A stretch of 64,000 nt of DNA from CAZEAB01 sp964552945 (lineage in GTDB: Archaea > Nanobdellota > Nanobdellia > Woesearchaeales > GW2011-AR9): the NCBI GenBank assembly GCA_964552945.1, contig CAZKIP010000007.1, positions 1 through 64,000 of the forward strand, written 5' to 3'. Shown here piece after piece: positions 17,973 to 26,110 of the stretch. The position numbers and the translations under genes are program-made. The notes beneath the pieces were generated by a model, which was not told the origin of the DNA, did not search any database, and was given only the letters and a program-made list of their open reading frames with translations. Numbering within the stretch: the first letter of the stretch is position 1; every line of letters begins with the position of its first letter.

Positions 17973-18256
17973 TTTAAAACCACCTTACACTCTCCATAAA
18001 CACATTTAATCTCTCCTTGACCACAATCTGCCGTTTCCGGAACACATTCTGTAGTACAAATCATTCCTTTACAATCAGGAGCGTTTTCTTTATTAACTGC
18101 ATCTTTAGCATGGCAACAAGTTGCCTTTACACAATCTGAATCTAAGGAACATTTTTTTTCCGGAGCTATTGAAACATTCTCCGTTGTACAAGAAATTAAT
18201 AAAAAAGAACCAACTAATAAAAACAAAATCATTCCTCTTTTTGAAACATCCATCAT
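17969..18256 (-). CDS. Small Cys-rich putative lipoprotein
   Basis: The 95-residue product has a short basic start, a hydrophobic segment and a LISC lipobox-like motif near residue 23. The ~70-residue exterior part contains about ten Cys (CSLDSDC, CCHA, CKGMICTTEC, CGQGEIKC, CKVVL), probably forming disulfides. It overlaps gatD (4 bp) upstream and the VIT1 gene (4 bp) downstream. A surface-attached metal-binding or protective role beside the metal transporter is conceivable but unproven; no family recognised. Confidence 0.75.
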   Translation of the reverse strand: MMDVSKRGMILFLLVGSFLLISCTTENVSIAPEKKCSLDSDCVKATCCHAKDAVNKENAPDCKGMICTTECVPETADCGQGEIKCVYGECKVVLK

Positions 18257-19539
18257 TCTACAATATCTTCTTCATAAGATAAACTGTCGTTAATTTCTCC
18301 TCTTAAATTTTTCCCAATTAATTTTTCAACTTCCTCTTTTTTATAATTGGCTAACAACCAAGATAATTTAACTAAGGTAGTATTGGCTAGCATATCTTTT
18401 CCTGAAATAACACCTAATTCCAAAAGATCCCTCCCTTTGTCATAAACGTTCATGTTAACCCCACCAAAAATACATTGAGTGGTCATTACAACAACACATC
18501 CTGAATTGATAACTTTCTTAATAGCAGGATAAATTTTTTCATGGATTTTACAAAGTTCATTTGGAACTTGCCCCGGCGTATGTCCTAGGCCAGTTCCTTC
18601 GATAACTAACCCTTTGTAACCTTTAAAGAATTCGAATTGTTCAGGAAACATGTTAACATGAACTTTCAATAAACCAACTTTTTCTTCCAACTTTGGTTTT
18701 ATTACAAGTTTGTTGTTTTTTGGAAAATCCTTTTGCTCAAAAACAACTTTACCATCACTATAACCTACCCTAGCAATGATATTGGTATTTACAGCTTTAA
18801 AAGCATCCCTTCTTGAAGAGTGAAGTTTGTACGTTTTTGCTGCAGGTAGAATTTCTGCAAAGTCATCACTTGAAGAACCATGCATACAAATTGCCACTCC
18901 GGAAAAATCTGATTCTGCAATTAATTTAGCTGCACTAATAAGATTCATTCCTGCATCACTACTTCCTCTATCCGAAGATCTTTGAGCCCCTACTAAAATA
19001 ATTGGAATTGGTGAAGATTCTACTATAAAAGAAAGACCTGCTGCGGCTACAGCCAAATTATCTGTACCTATGCCAATGATAATTCCTTTAACTCCTTTCT
19101 TTACATATTTTTCAATGGTTTCCGCTATCAGAGAGATGTGAGCAAACCTTAGATCATCACTCCACATTTGAGAAATTAATTCTGATTCAACATTGGCTAT
19201 TTTATTTAGCTCTGGGAACATGGCAAGCAATTCCTCAGGGCCGAAATTTGAAGTAACTCCTCCAGTTCTATAATCAACCTTAGAAGCGATGGTTCCTCCT
19301 GTGTGTAATATGGCTATTGTTGGTAATTCAGGATTTTTTGGAATCTCTTGAGAGGTTTTTGTTAGGGGTTTATTTTTTTCAATTATTGTCATTTCTTTAA
19401 TTTCTTTTTTTGGAAAACCCACGTTGTAGCCATTGTCTAGTTTAAGTAAGACAACTTCTTTTTTTGGGCTTGGGATTAGAATACCTTCTACTTCTTCCTT
19501 CTTGGTAGAAATTTTAACTTTATCTCCTGGTTCGGACAT
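18253..19539 (-). CDS. gatD: Glutamyl-tRNA(Gln) amidotransferase subunit D
   Basis: 428 residues with a short N-terminal beta domain (about 1-60) and then an L-asparaginase-like core: ILHTGGTIASKVDYRTGGV, the GIGTDNLAVAA catalytic segment, VGAQRSSDRGSSDAGMNL and MHGSSSDDFAE. GatD releases ammonia from glutamine for the archaeal GatDE complex, which turns Glu-tRNA(Gln) into Gln-tRNA(Gln). GatD is an archaeal hallmark. The partner gatE is not in the window. First gene of a three-gene operon with 4-bp overlaps. Confidence 0.93.
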   Translation of the reverse strand: MSEPGDKVKISTKKEEVEGILIPSPKKEVVLLKLDNGYNVGFPKKEIKEMTIIEKNKPLTKTSQEIPKNPELPTIAILHTGGTIASKVDYRTGGVTSNFGPEELLAMFPELNKIANVESELISQMWSDDLRFAHISLIAETIEKYVKKGVKGIIIGIGTDNLAVAAAGLSFIVESSPIPIILVGAQRSSDRGSSDAGMNLISAAKLIAESDFSGVAICMHGSSSDDFAEILPAAKTYKLHSSRRDAFKAVNTNIIARVGYSDGKVVFEQKDFPKNNKLVIKPKLEEKVGLLKVHVNMFPEQFEFFKGYKGLVIEGTGLGHTPGQVPNELCKIHEKIYPAIKKVINSGCVVVMTTQCIFGGVNMNVYDKGRDLLELGVISGKDMLANTTLVKLSWLLANYKKEEVEKLIGKNLRGEINDSLSYEEDIVE

Positions 19540-19659
19540 GTTAGTTTAGAAATTACTTTAATATATATAGGTTTTGCTAGTGTGTTAATAGTCTTTCTGT
19601 AGGAGGGGTTTGTTTATTGTACTGAAAGATTGTTTAGAAACTAAAAAAGGGAGATATGT

Positions 19660-19941
19660 TTAACCAATATAGGGAAGCAGATCTTTTCCATAATTATTAA
19701 TTCTCATTGCAACTGAACGGGTAGTCCATGGAGCTTGTTCAAGTAAATTAAAATAAGAATCAAATATGGTCTTTCCATATCCAGAAACATGACCTTCTCC
19801 AATAGTAATCCAGCAATTTCCACCAAAAGCATCAAGTCGTTCTTGATCATGATCTCGGGGAGGTTCATATCTTGAAAGTTTTTTTCTATTAACATACCCC
19901 TCCCAAAATGGTTTCGTTAGATTTACAATCAATTCAAGCAT
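19660..19941 (-). CDS. Hypothetical small protein
   Basis: 93 residues, with a KPFWEGYVNRKKLSRYEPPRD segment and an AFGGNCWITIGEGHVSGYG stretch. No family recognised. It stands alone between gatD and the divergent ahcY gene, with AT-rich sequence on both sides. Confidence 0.5.
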   Translation of the reverse strand: MLELIVNLTKPFWEGYVNRKKLSRYEPPRDHDQERLDAFGGNCWITIGEGHVSGYGKTIFDSYFNLLEQAPWTTRSVAMRINNYGKDLLPYIG

Positions 19942-20023
19942 ATTATTATATTGAGTTAAATATTATATAAATTCTCCTAAACACTCCTCCCCCTCCTCAA
20001 TTTCCACAACCAGTTCCTAAAAC

Positions 20024-20033
20024 TTTATAAATA
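20024..20033 (+). promoter_or_regulatory. TATA box of the ahcY operon
   Basis: TTTATAAATA lies about 40-48 bases before the ATG at 20072, leaving a leader of about 20 bases that carries a good ribosome-binding site (AGAGGTAA). This is one of the better leadered promoters here. Confidence 0.55.
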
Positions 20034-20071
20034 TTCTACTTCCTCAGCAAAGCAAATAGAGGTAATACAAA

Positions 20072-21478
20072 ATGGAAACAACTAACGACTACAAAGTAAA
20101 AGATATCACCCTAGCAGACTGGGGAAAGAAGGAAATTAAAATCGCTGAAAAAGAAATGCCAGGACTAATGGCTCTTCAAGAGAAATATAAAAACCAACCA
20201 CTCAAAGGAGCAAAAATTATGGGCTCCCTTCACATGACCATCCAAACAGCAGTCCTAATAGAAACCTTAGTGAAACTGGGAGCGGAAGTTAGGTGGGCTT
20301 CCTGTAACATTTTCTCAACGCAAGATCATGCCGCAGCAGCCATAGCCGCTCAAAACATCCCGGTCTTCGCTTGGAAAGGAGAAACATTGAAAGAATACTG
20401 GTGGTGTACCAAACAAGCTTTAACCTTCCCAGATGGTTCCGGTCCAGACTTAATTGTAGATGATGGCGGAGATGCTACAATGATGATTCATAAAGGAACT
20501 GAAATTGAAAGTGACCCTGAACTTCTAGAGAAAGATTACAGCAAAGAAGGAGAGGATTTCAGAGAATTAATTTTATCATTAAAAGAAACTTTTCAAGAAA
20601 ATAAAGATAAGTGGAAAAAGGTAGCTGAGAAAGTTAAAGGAGTTTCTGAAGAAACAACAACAGGAGTGCATAGATTGTACCAAATGCATGAACAAGGAAA
20701 ACTCTTGTTCCCAGCAATTAATGTAAATGACTCTGTTACCAAATCAAAATTTGATAATTTATATGGGTGTAGAGAATCTCTTGTAGATGGAATTAAAAGA
20801 GCTACAGATGTCATGCTAGCAGGAAAAGTAGCTGTTGTAGCTGGTTATGGAGATGTGGGAAAAGGTTGTGCTCAATCTTTGAAAGGGTATGGATGCAGAG
20901 TTATCATAACTGAGATAGATCCAATCAATGCTTTGCAAGCAGCCATGGAAGGGTTTGAAGTTAAGAAAATGGACTCAGCTGTTAAAGAAGGAGACCTTTT
21001 TGTAACCACTACTGGAAACACTGACATTATTGTTCAAAAACATTTCGAAGCTATGAAAGATCAAGCCATCGTTTCTAACATTGGACATTTTGATAACGAA
21101 ATTGATATGGATTGGTTGGATAACAAATCTGGCGCAGTTATGGAGGAGATAAAACCACAGTATGATAAGTACACTCTTAACGGAAAAGAGATTTATATTC
21201 TTGCAAAAGGAAGACTTGTCAATTTAGGTTGTGCTACTGGTCACCCAAGTTTTGTAATGAGTAACTCCTTTACTAATCAAGTTTTGGCTCAGATAAAATT
21301 GTGGGAGAACAAACATGAAGTAGGCGTTACAGTTCTACCAAAAGAATTAGATGAAGAAGTTGCTAGGTTACATCTTGAAAAAATAGGTGTTGAATTAGAA
21401 GAACTTACCGATAAACAAGCTGCTTACTTAGGGATTAAAAAAGAAGGTCCTTACAAAGCAGAACATTATAGATATTAG
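20072..21478 (+). CDS. ahcY: S-adenosylhomocysteine hydrolase
   Basis: 468 residues with the full set of family motifs: MTIQTAVLIETLVKLGAEVRWASCN, STQDHAAAA, WKGETLKEYWWCT, VDDGGDAT, the NAD-binding VVAGYGDVGKGCAQSLKGYG, NIGHFDNEID, and the C-terminal GHPSFVMSNSFTNQ ending in YRY. It hydrolyses S-adenosylhomocysteine to adenosine and homocysteine, relieving inhibition of methyltransferases. It starts an operon with the MTAP-APRT fusion 10 bases downstream, so both adenosyl by-products of SAM use are handled together. Confidence 0.96.
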   Translation: METTNDYKVKDITLADWGKKEIKIAEKEMPGLMALQEKYKNQPLKGAKIMGSLHMTIQTAVLIETLVKLGAEVRWASCNIFSTQDHAAAAIAAQNIPVFAWKGETLKEYWWCTKQALTFPDGSGPDLIVDDGGDATMMIHKGTEIESDPELLEKDYSKEGEDFRELILSLKETFQENKDKWKKVAEKVKGVSEETTTGVHRLYQMHEQGKLLFPAINVNDSVTKSKFDNLYGCRESLVDGIKRATDVMLAGKVAVVAGYGDVGKGCAQSLKGYGCRVIITEIDPINALQAAMEGFEVKKMDSAVKEGDLFVTTTGNTDIIVQKHFEAMKDQAIVSNIGHFDNEIDMDWLDNKSGAVMEEIKPQYDKYTLNGKEIYILAKGRLVNLGCATGHPSFVMSNSFTNQVLAQIKLWENKHEVGVTVLPKELDEEVARLHLEKIGVELEELTDKQAAYLGIKKEGPYKAEHYRY

Positions 21479-21488
21479 AGGTATAAAG

Positions 21489-22787
21489 ATGAAAATTGGA
21501 ATTATTGGCGGATCTGGATTATACAAAATTGATGAATTAGAAAATTCTAAAGACATAGAAGTTAATACCAAATATGGTACACCTTCTTCACTTTTAAAAG
21601 TTGGAACAATTAAAGGAATAGAAGTAGCGTTCATTGCTAGACATGGAAGAGAACATACAATTCCTCCATCTAAAGTTAACAATAGGGCCAATATACAAGC
21701 TCTAAAAGATTTTGGTTGCACCCATATCTTGGCTACAACCGCTTGTGGAAGTTTGAAAAAAGAAATTGGAAGAGGCCATTTAGTTATCCTAGACCAATTC
21801 ATCGATTTTACTCGACATAGAAACATTACTTTTTACGATGAATTCAAACCAGGAGAACACGGGCACACACCCATGGCAACACCTTTCGCAGAAGAATTAA
21901 GAGAACTATTAATTCAAAGTTGTGAAGAACTAAATTTAGAATTTCATAAAAAAGGAACAGTAGTTACAATTGAAGGTCCTCGTTTCTCCACAAAGGCTGA
22001 AAGTAAAATGTTTGGTTTATGGGGTGCAGATGTGATAAACATGTCCATTGCTCCTGAGACAGCTCTCGCTAACGAATTAAAAATACCTTATGCAGCTGTA
22101 GCCATGAGCACCGATTACGATTGTTTGTTTGACGACGTTCCTCCAGTAACTCATGAAGAAGTTATGAAAGTTTTCAGTGAAAATGTGAGTAAGGTAATTA
22201 ATTTGCTTGTAAAAACTATTCCTAAAATTTCTTTGGAAACTATTGAGGAAAATGAAGAGGAGTATTACGATTTGAAAAGTTCCATCAGAACAATTCCTAA
22301 CTGGCCCAAGGAAGGAGTAATGTTTAGAGATATTACAACCTTGATAAGTAACCCAGAAGCTTTCAGTTATTCCATCAAAAAATTAAAAGAACAATATCAA
22401 AATAAAAACATTACAAAAATTGCGGGGATTGAATCGAGAGGATTTATTTTCGGCGCTCCCTTAGCTAAGGAAATGGGCATCCCTTTTATTCTAATTAGAA
22501 AGAAAGGAAAACTTCCTTCTGAAACTGTTTCTCAAGAATATGAATTAGAGTATGGAACTGATGTAATAGAATTACATAAGGACGCAGTTTCTCCTGCAGA
22601 TAACGTTTTAATTGTAGATGATTTATTGGCAACCGGAGGAACTATGAAAGCTGCTTGTCAACTTGTGGAGAAATTGCAAGGAAAAGTTGCAGGGTTATCT
22701 GTTGTCATAGATCTTCCAGATTTGAAAGGCAAAGAAAAATTAGCCAATTATGAGATATTTAGTTTAGTAGAATTTGCAGGAGAATGA
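21489..22787 (+). CDS. Fused S-methyl-5'-thioadenosine phosphorylase / adenine phosphoribosyltransferase
   Basis: 432 residues in one frame. Residues about 1-245 are MTAP: IGIIGGSGLYKI, RHGREHTIPPSKVNNRANI, ATTACGSL, IEGPRFSTKAES and AMSTDYDCL, whose TDYD fits adenine specificity. Residues about 258-432 are APRT: DLKSSIRTIPNWPKEGVMFRDIT, GIESRGFIFGAPLA, RKKGKLPSETVSQEYELEYG and the PRPP-binding VLIVDDLLATGGTM. The fusion would take methylthioadenosine to adenine plus methylthioribose-1-phosphate, then adenine plus PRPP to AMP. Both domains look complete. It follows ahcY by 10 bases. Confidence 0.93.
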   Translation: MKIGIIGGSGLYKIDELENSKDIEVNTKYGTPSSLLKVGTIKGIEVAFIARHGREHTIPPSKVNNRANIQALKDFGCTHILATTACGSLKKEIGRGHLVILDQFIDFTRHRNITFYDEFKPGEHGHTPMATPFAEELRELLIQSCEELNLEFHKKGTVVTIEGPRFSTKAESKMFGLWGADVINMSIAPETALANELKIPYAAVAMSTDYDCLFDDVPPVTHEEVMKVFSENVSKVINLLVKTIPKISLETIEENEEEYYDLKSSIRTIPNWPKEGVMFRDITTLISNPEAFSYSIKKLKEQYQNKNITKIAGIESRGFIFGAPLAKEMGIPFILIRKKGKLPSETVSQEYELEYGTDVIELHKDAVSPADNVLIVDDLLATGGTMKAACQLVEKLQGKVAGLSVVIDLPDLKGKEKLANYEIFSLVEFAGE

Positions 22788-22835
22788 TAACAATTTTTTC
22801 TTAAATTTTATTAACTCTAAGAGTTTAACTAAACC

Positions 22836-23393
22836 ATGATAACAGAAGTGTATGCAGGTACTAGAAAAGAATGGAGAGGGTGGCTTAGGAAAAATCATAA
22901 AAAAGAATCTAAGGTTTATCTTATAAAATATAAAAAACATACTGGAAAACCTTCTTTAAACAACAAAGAAGCTATGGCGGAAGCTATTTCTTTTGGATGG
23001 ATTGATACAACCATTAAGCGCTTAGATAATGAACGTTATAGACAATGTTTTGTTAAAAGAAAAAAAAGTAGTAAGTGGAGTAACAATACTCTTCGTTATG
23101 CAAGAGAACAAATTGCAAAAAAAAGAATGTCAAAGTTTGGTATGGAGATGTATGAACTTGGAAAATCTAAACCAACTATAGATCATAATCTTCCTAAGAA
23201 TCCAGAGATACCTTCTGAATTGCTTAAAGAATTGAAAAGAGAAAAAGCATTGGATAATTTTAATAAACTTGCTCCATCTTACAGAAGATTATACATTTAT
23301 CAAGTTATTAAAGCTAAGAAACCTGAAACAATAAAAAAATGGATTACGTTGGTAGTAAATAAAGTTAAAGAAAATAAAAAACCGCACGAATAA
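22836..23393 (+). CDS. YdeI family protein
   Basis: The 185-residue protein has the YdeI signature: EWRGWLRKNHKKESKVYLIKYKK, EAMAEAISFGWIDTTIKRLD, FVKRKKSSKWSNNTL, then a helical C-terminus with APSYRRLYIYQVIKAKKPET. Bacterial YdeI homologues are linked to stress or bacteriocin resistance, but the biochemical role is unknown. It is 48 bases after the MTAP-APRT gene, and its link to that operon is uncertain. Confidence 0.82.
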   Translation: MITEVYAGTRKEWRGWLRKNHKKESKVYLIKYKKHTGKPSLNNKEAMAEAISFGWIDTTIKRLDNERYRQCFVKRKKSSKWSNNTLRYAREQIAKKRMSKFGMEMYELGKSKPTIDHNLPKNPEIPSELLKELKREKALDNFNKLAPSYRRLYIYQVIKAKKPETIKKWITLVVNKVKENKKPHE

Positions 23394-23398
23394 AAAAG

Positions 23399-24433
23399 TT
23401 ATTTACTAACTTTCTCAATAGCTTTCCTAATCTCTTCCTCGGCAGTGAGAGGTTTCTTCTTACCAACTTCCATCTTTGGAGCAACAACAACAGGAGAAGT
23501 AGTTTCTTTCTTTTCTTTATGAGAAATTTTCCATGTTTTATCTTTTATTTTTCCAATAACAGAATCTAAATCGTAACTTGGAGGCTCTGGTTTCCACAAT
23601 AAAGTTTCATTCAATCCATCTTCTTGAGATCTGGGTAAAACATGAATTGACAAAGTCCCATCTGGGTTATCATCAGATTTCCCTGACTTAAGAATAATGT
23701 TAGTTCCTTGAACTCCCAATCCTTCAAAAACAGCTGTAGCAGCAAATGAAGCTACAAAAAAAAGATGGCTGGCACTTTCTACAGAAAGTTTGTCAACATT
23801 TTCTTCTTCTTTGGAATATATTTCCATGTGACCTTTGACAACACCTTTCTCTGGAAGAATGCAAAGAGCTTTTTCATCTTCATAGATTACTTTACCTTTT
23901 TTATCAGATAAAAAATCTGGTCTCTCTCCCTTACCTTGATGCCAAGAAGCGGGATTTCTTCCGAAATGATTATTCATCATTATTGGCATATTGTTTGCCA
24001 ACATATTTTGTTGTTCAGTTGTTAAGGATTCCTTTCTTTTATTTAACCAGAAATTGAAAAAACCATCTCCCTTCTCTCTAGGGAAAAAGTGAATTAAAAA
24101 GTGAGGTGATTGTTGTCCAGCAACTCCGCCATTGGCAACAAAAACGTTTATTCCTGTCGAAACCATCCCATCTTTTATTGCTTTTGAAAGACCTGGAATC
24201 ATTCCAAAATAATGTTTAAATTCATCTGCAGGAATGTAAGGCATGATTGGATAATGTTCTTTAAGCATTACAATTGTATGTCCCTTTATAGCGGGATAGA
24301 TGTCAAGAACTGCTAGAACTTTATCATCTTCAAAAACTTTTTTTCCTTCCATCTCTCCGGAGATGATTTTACAAAAGATACATTGCTTCTTTTGTTCAGC
24401 TAGTTGGGCTTTTATCTCTGGTGTTAGTTGCAT
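23399..24433 (-). CDS. Tandem HIT-domain protein lacking the catalytic histidine
   Basis: 344 residues with two HIT-like domains. The first (about 15-125) has CIFCKIISGEMEGKKVFED (a zinc-type CxxC), DIYPAIKGHTIVMLKEH and SPHFLIHFFPRE, where the usual H-x-H-x-H reads H111-F-L-I-H115; the middle His that is normally the nucleophile is Leu. The second (about 180-270) has YEDEKALCILPEKGVVKGH and TLSIHVLPR, which keeps only the last His. A Lys-rich tail follows. HIT enzymes are nucleotide hydrolases or transferases. Here I infer nucleotide binding without standard catalysis. Confidence 0.85.
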   Translation of the reverse strand: MQLTPEIKAQLAEQKKQCIFCKIISGEMEGKKVFEDDKVLAVLDIYPAIKGHTIVMLKEHYPIMPYIPADEFKHYFGMIPGLSKAIKDGMVSTGINVFVANGGVAGQQSPHFLIHFFPREKGDGFFNFWLNKRKESLTTEQQNMLANNMPIMMNNHFGRNPASWHQGKGERPDFLSDKKGKVIYEDEKALCILPEKGVVKGHMEIYSKEEENVDKLSVESASHLFFVASFAATAVFEGLGVQGTNIILKSGKSDDNPDGTLSIHVLPRSQEDGLNETLLWKPEPPSYDLDSVIGKIKDKTWKISHKEKKETTSPVVVAPKMEVGKKKPLTAEEEIRKAIEKVSK

Positions 24434-24458
24434 ATTGGAGTTGAAAGTGTAATTATTT

Positions 24459-24548
24459 AAAAATCCTCCCTTTGATTTTTTTGAGGGGCGAGTTATTTAT
24501 AGTTTTTAGGGGTCTTTTGTTTATACATTCAAAAAACGGAGGATTTTT
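24459..24548. repeat. 11-bp inverted repeat between two minus-strand genes
   Basis: AAAAATCCTCC (24459-24469) is the exact reverse complement of GGAGGATTTTT (24538-24548), with 68 bases between. It lies between the stop of the 76-residue gene and the start of the HIT gene. It could be a terminator or leader structure, or chance in A/T-rich DNA. Confidence 0.4.
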
Positions 24549-24571
24549 TAAAATATTTAAAATGGCTTAGC

Positions 24572-24802
24572 TTACTTCAATGGAACCTCTCTTTCAACAA
24601 TAACTAAACTTTCTAAATTAACAAAGCCTCCATCACCACAGTTAAACTTCCTTTTTAATCCTACTGCTTCTTCTTTAGCTTTTACATCGTTGGGACTTTG
24701 AAACTTTTCAATAGCTATTGAATAGTGGCTCCCTCCAAGTATATCTCCATACCTACCTTTATCTTGGTTACAAATAAGATACGTTGCCATGTAATCTGCC
24801 AT
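24572..24802 (-). CDS. Hypothetical small protein
   Basis: 76 residues with CNQDKGRYGDILGGSHYSIAI and a C-terminal FNCGDGGFVNLESLVIVE segment. No family recognised. Codon use resembles its neighbours. It precedes the HIT gene with a 138-base gap that contains an inverted repeat. Confidence 0.5.
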   Translation of the reverse strand: MADYMATYLICNQDKGRYGDILGGSHYSIAIEKFQSPNDVKAKEEAVGLKRKFNCGDGGFVNLESLVIVEREVPLK

Positions 24803-24905
24803 ATTTCATTTAGAAGCATAAATTTAATATGTCTTTCTTTTTTTTAATATATACTTTCAAAACTATTTACTATTACAAAACTTAGTTTTTTCCAATAATT
24901 TTATT

Positions 24906-25028
24906 CTATATTAAAATTAAAAGATACAATGAAAAGTTCTTAAATGCTTGTTTCTTAGGATCACAAATAACCCTCGGTTTATTCCCCTCTTTCCAAAATT
25001 GAACAATCCTCCCCCACTCACTTCTTAT
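24906..25028 (-). pseudogene. Possible coding remnant or frameshifted extension
   Basis: Just after the stop of the 142-residue secreted gene, the +1 minus-strand frame stays open for about 40 codons. It reads EWGRIVQFWKEGNKPRVI and then CDPKKQAFKNF, which looks protein-like, but has no ATG/GTG/TTG start of its own. It may be a decayed gene end, or a continuation of the upstream gene after a frameshift. Chance is a real alternative. Confidence 0.25.
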
Positions 25029-25446
25029 TCAAGAAAGGGAAATAGCCTCCAACAAAACTAGCCATAACAAGTTGATAAAATTGGTTAATCTTTTTAGAAT
25101 TCTGCTTATTATACATTACAACATCATCACCTGTCTGGAACCAAGCAAAATCCTTCCTCCCTATTCCATCTAATCCAGAATCTCTAAAATAAGCGGAAGG
25201 TTGTTTCCCCGGCCGTCTAATTGAAACTTTCAAAATTTTTCCACTAACTTGTAAATCGTAATCCCAAGCAGGAATTCTTTTCTTAATCCTTTCATCATCA
25301 GATCTCGGTTTGTAAACCAACCTCCCTTCTTTACCATCTCGCTTAACTATTTTTACTGCCTCTCCAACATAATCTCTAGGACTGGCAAAAGAAGGAGTGG
25401 ATAATAGAAGACCACATAATGTAGTTGCAATAGCAGTTCTAAACAT
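25018..25446 (-). CDS. Hypothetical secreted protein
   Basis: 142 residues with a clear signal peptide (MFRTAIATTLCGLLLSTPSFA|SPRDY). The mature part is basic, with GRLVYKPRSDDERIKKRIP, IRRPGKQPSAYFRDSGLDG and a C-terminal hydrophobic stretch before FLNKK. No family recognised. Secretion is supported by the signal; nothing shows what it does. Confidence 0.65.
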   Translation of the reverse strand: MFRTAIATTLCGLLLSTPSFASPRDYVGEAVKIVKRDGKEGRLVYKPRSDDERIKKRIPAWDYDLQVSGKILKVSIRRPGKQPSAYFRDSGLDGIGRKDFAWFQTGDDVVMYNKQNSKKINQFYQLVMASFVGGYFPFLNKK

Positions 25447-25478
25447 TTAATCTTAAAAAATAACCATACTTAAAAATC

Positions 25479-26072
25479 CTACTTCCTTTTTCTAGCCAAT
25501 AATTTACTCAAAGCTTTCTCAAGTTCTACCATCTCCTTAGAACTAAAATCAACCCCACCAGTCTCAGCAATAAACCCAGCTTTCTCCCTAGCAAAATCTG
25601 CTTCAACTTTCAAAGAGATCCTTCTTGAATCATAAGATCTGCCCAAACCTTTTCCAGCAATTTTTGCATCAAAATAAGGAGTTCTCACCAATAGAGAATG
25701 TAATCCTTCCACATCTGTAGTAGCTAAATATTCGGTTAAAGAATCATTAAAAGGAAAAACATCAACTCCATTTACTAAATCAAAGGCTCTAACCTCGGTT
25801 CTAGGATTAGAATTTGGTGAAACAACATCATAAAATAATCTGGCAGATGCATTCAAAAAATCCCTTACTCCTAATCCAGCATCCCAAATAAGTTTGTAAG
25901 CACCCATAGAAACATTTCCCATGCCAACAAACCTCTCACCATTTACTTTAAGAAAAAATCTTCCTTGGTTGGTTAAAACTAAATCGTAAGGATCTGAAGA
26001 ACCTAAATCGTACTCAAAAATAGGGGAGCTACTAGAATCTTCATATATTCTTTGACATATCTTATTAGCCAT
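25479..26072 (-). CDS. Hypothetical cytoplasmic protein
   Basis: 197 residues without signal or membrane segments, with QGRFFLKVNGERFVGMGNVSM, a VKVEADFAREKAG-like region and a basic C-terminus (LSKLLARKRK). No family recognised. It lies between TFB and the small secreted gene on the same strand, with 38- and 32-base gaps. Confidence 0.6.
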   Translation of the reverse strand: MANKICQRIYEDSSSSPIFEYDLGSSDPYDLVLTNQGRFFLKVNGERFVGMGNVSMGAYKLIWDAGLGVRDFLNASARLFYDVVSPNSNPRTEVRAFDLVNGVDVFPFNDSLTEYLATTDVEGLHSLLVRTPYFDAKIAGKGLGRSYDSRRISLKVEADFAREKAGFIAETGGVDFSSKEMVELEKALSKLLARKRK

Positions 26073-26110
26073 AATCTAAGAACACCTAACGCCTTATAAA
26101 AAAAATAAAA

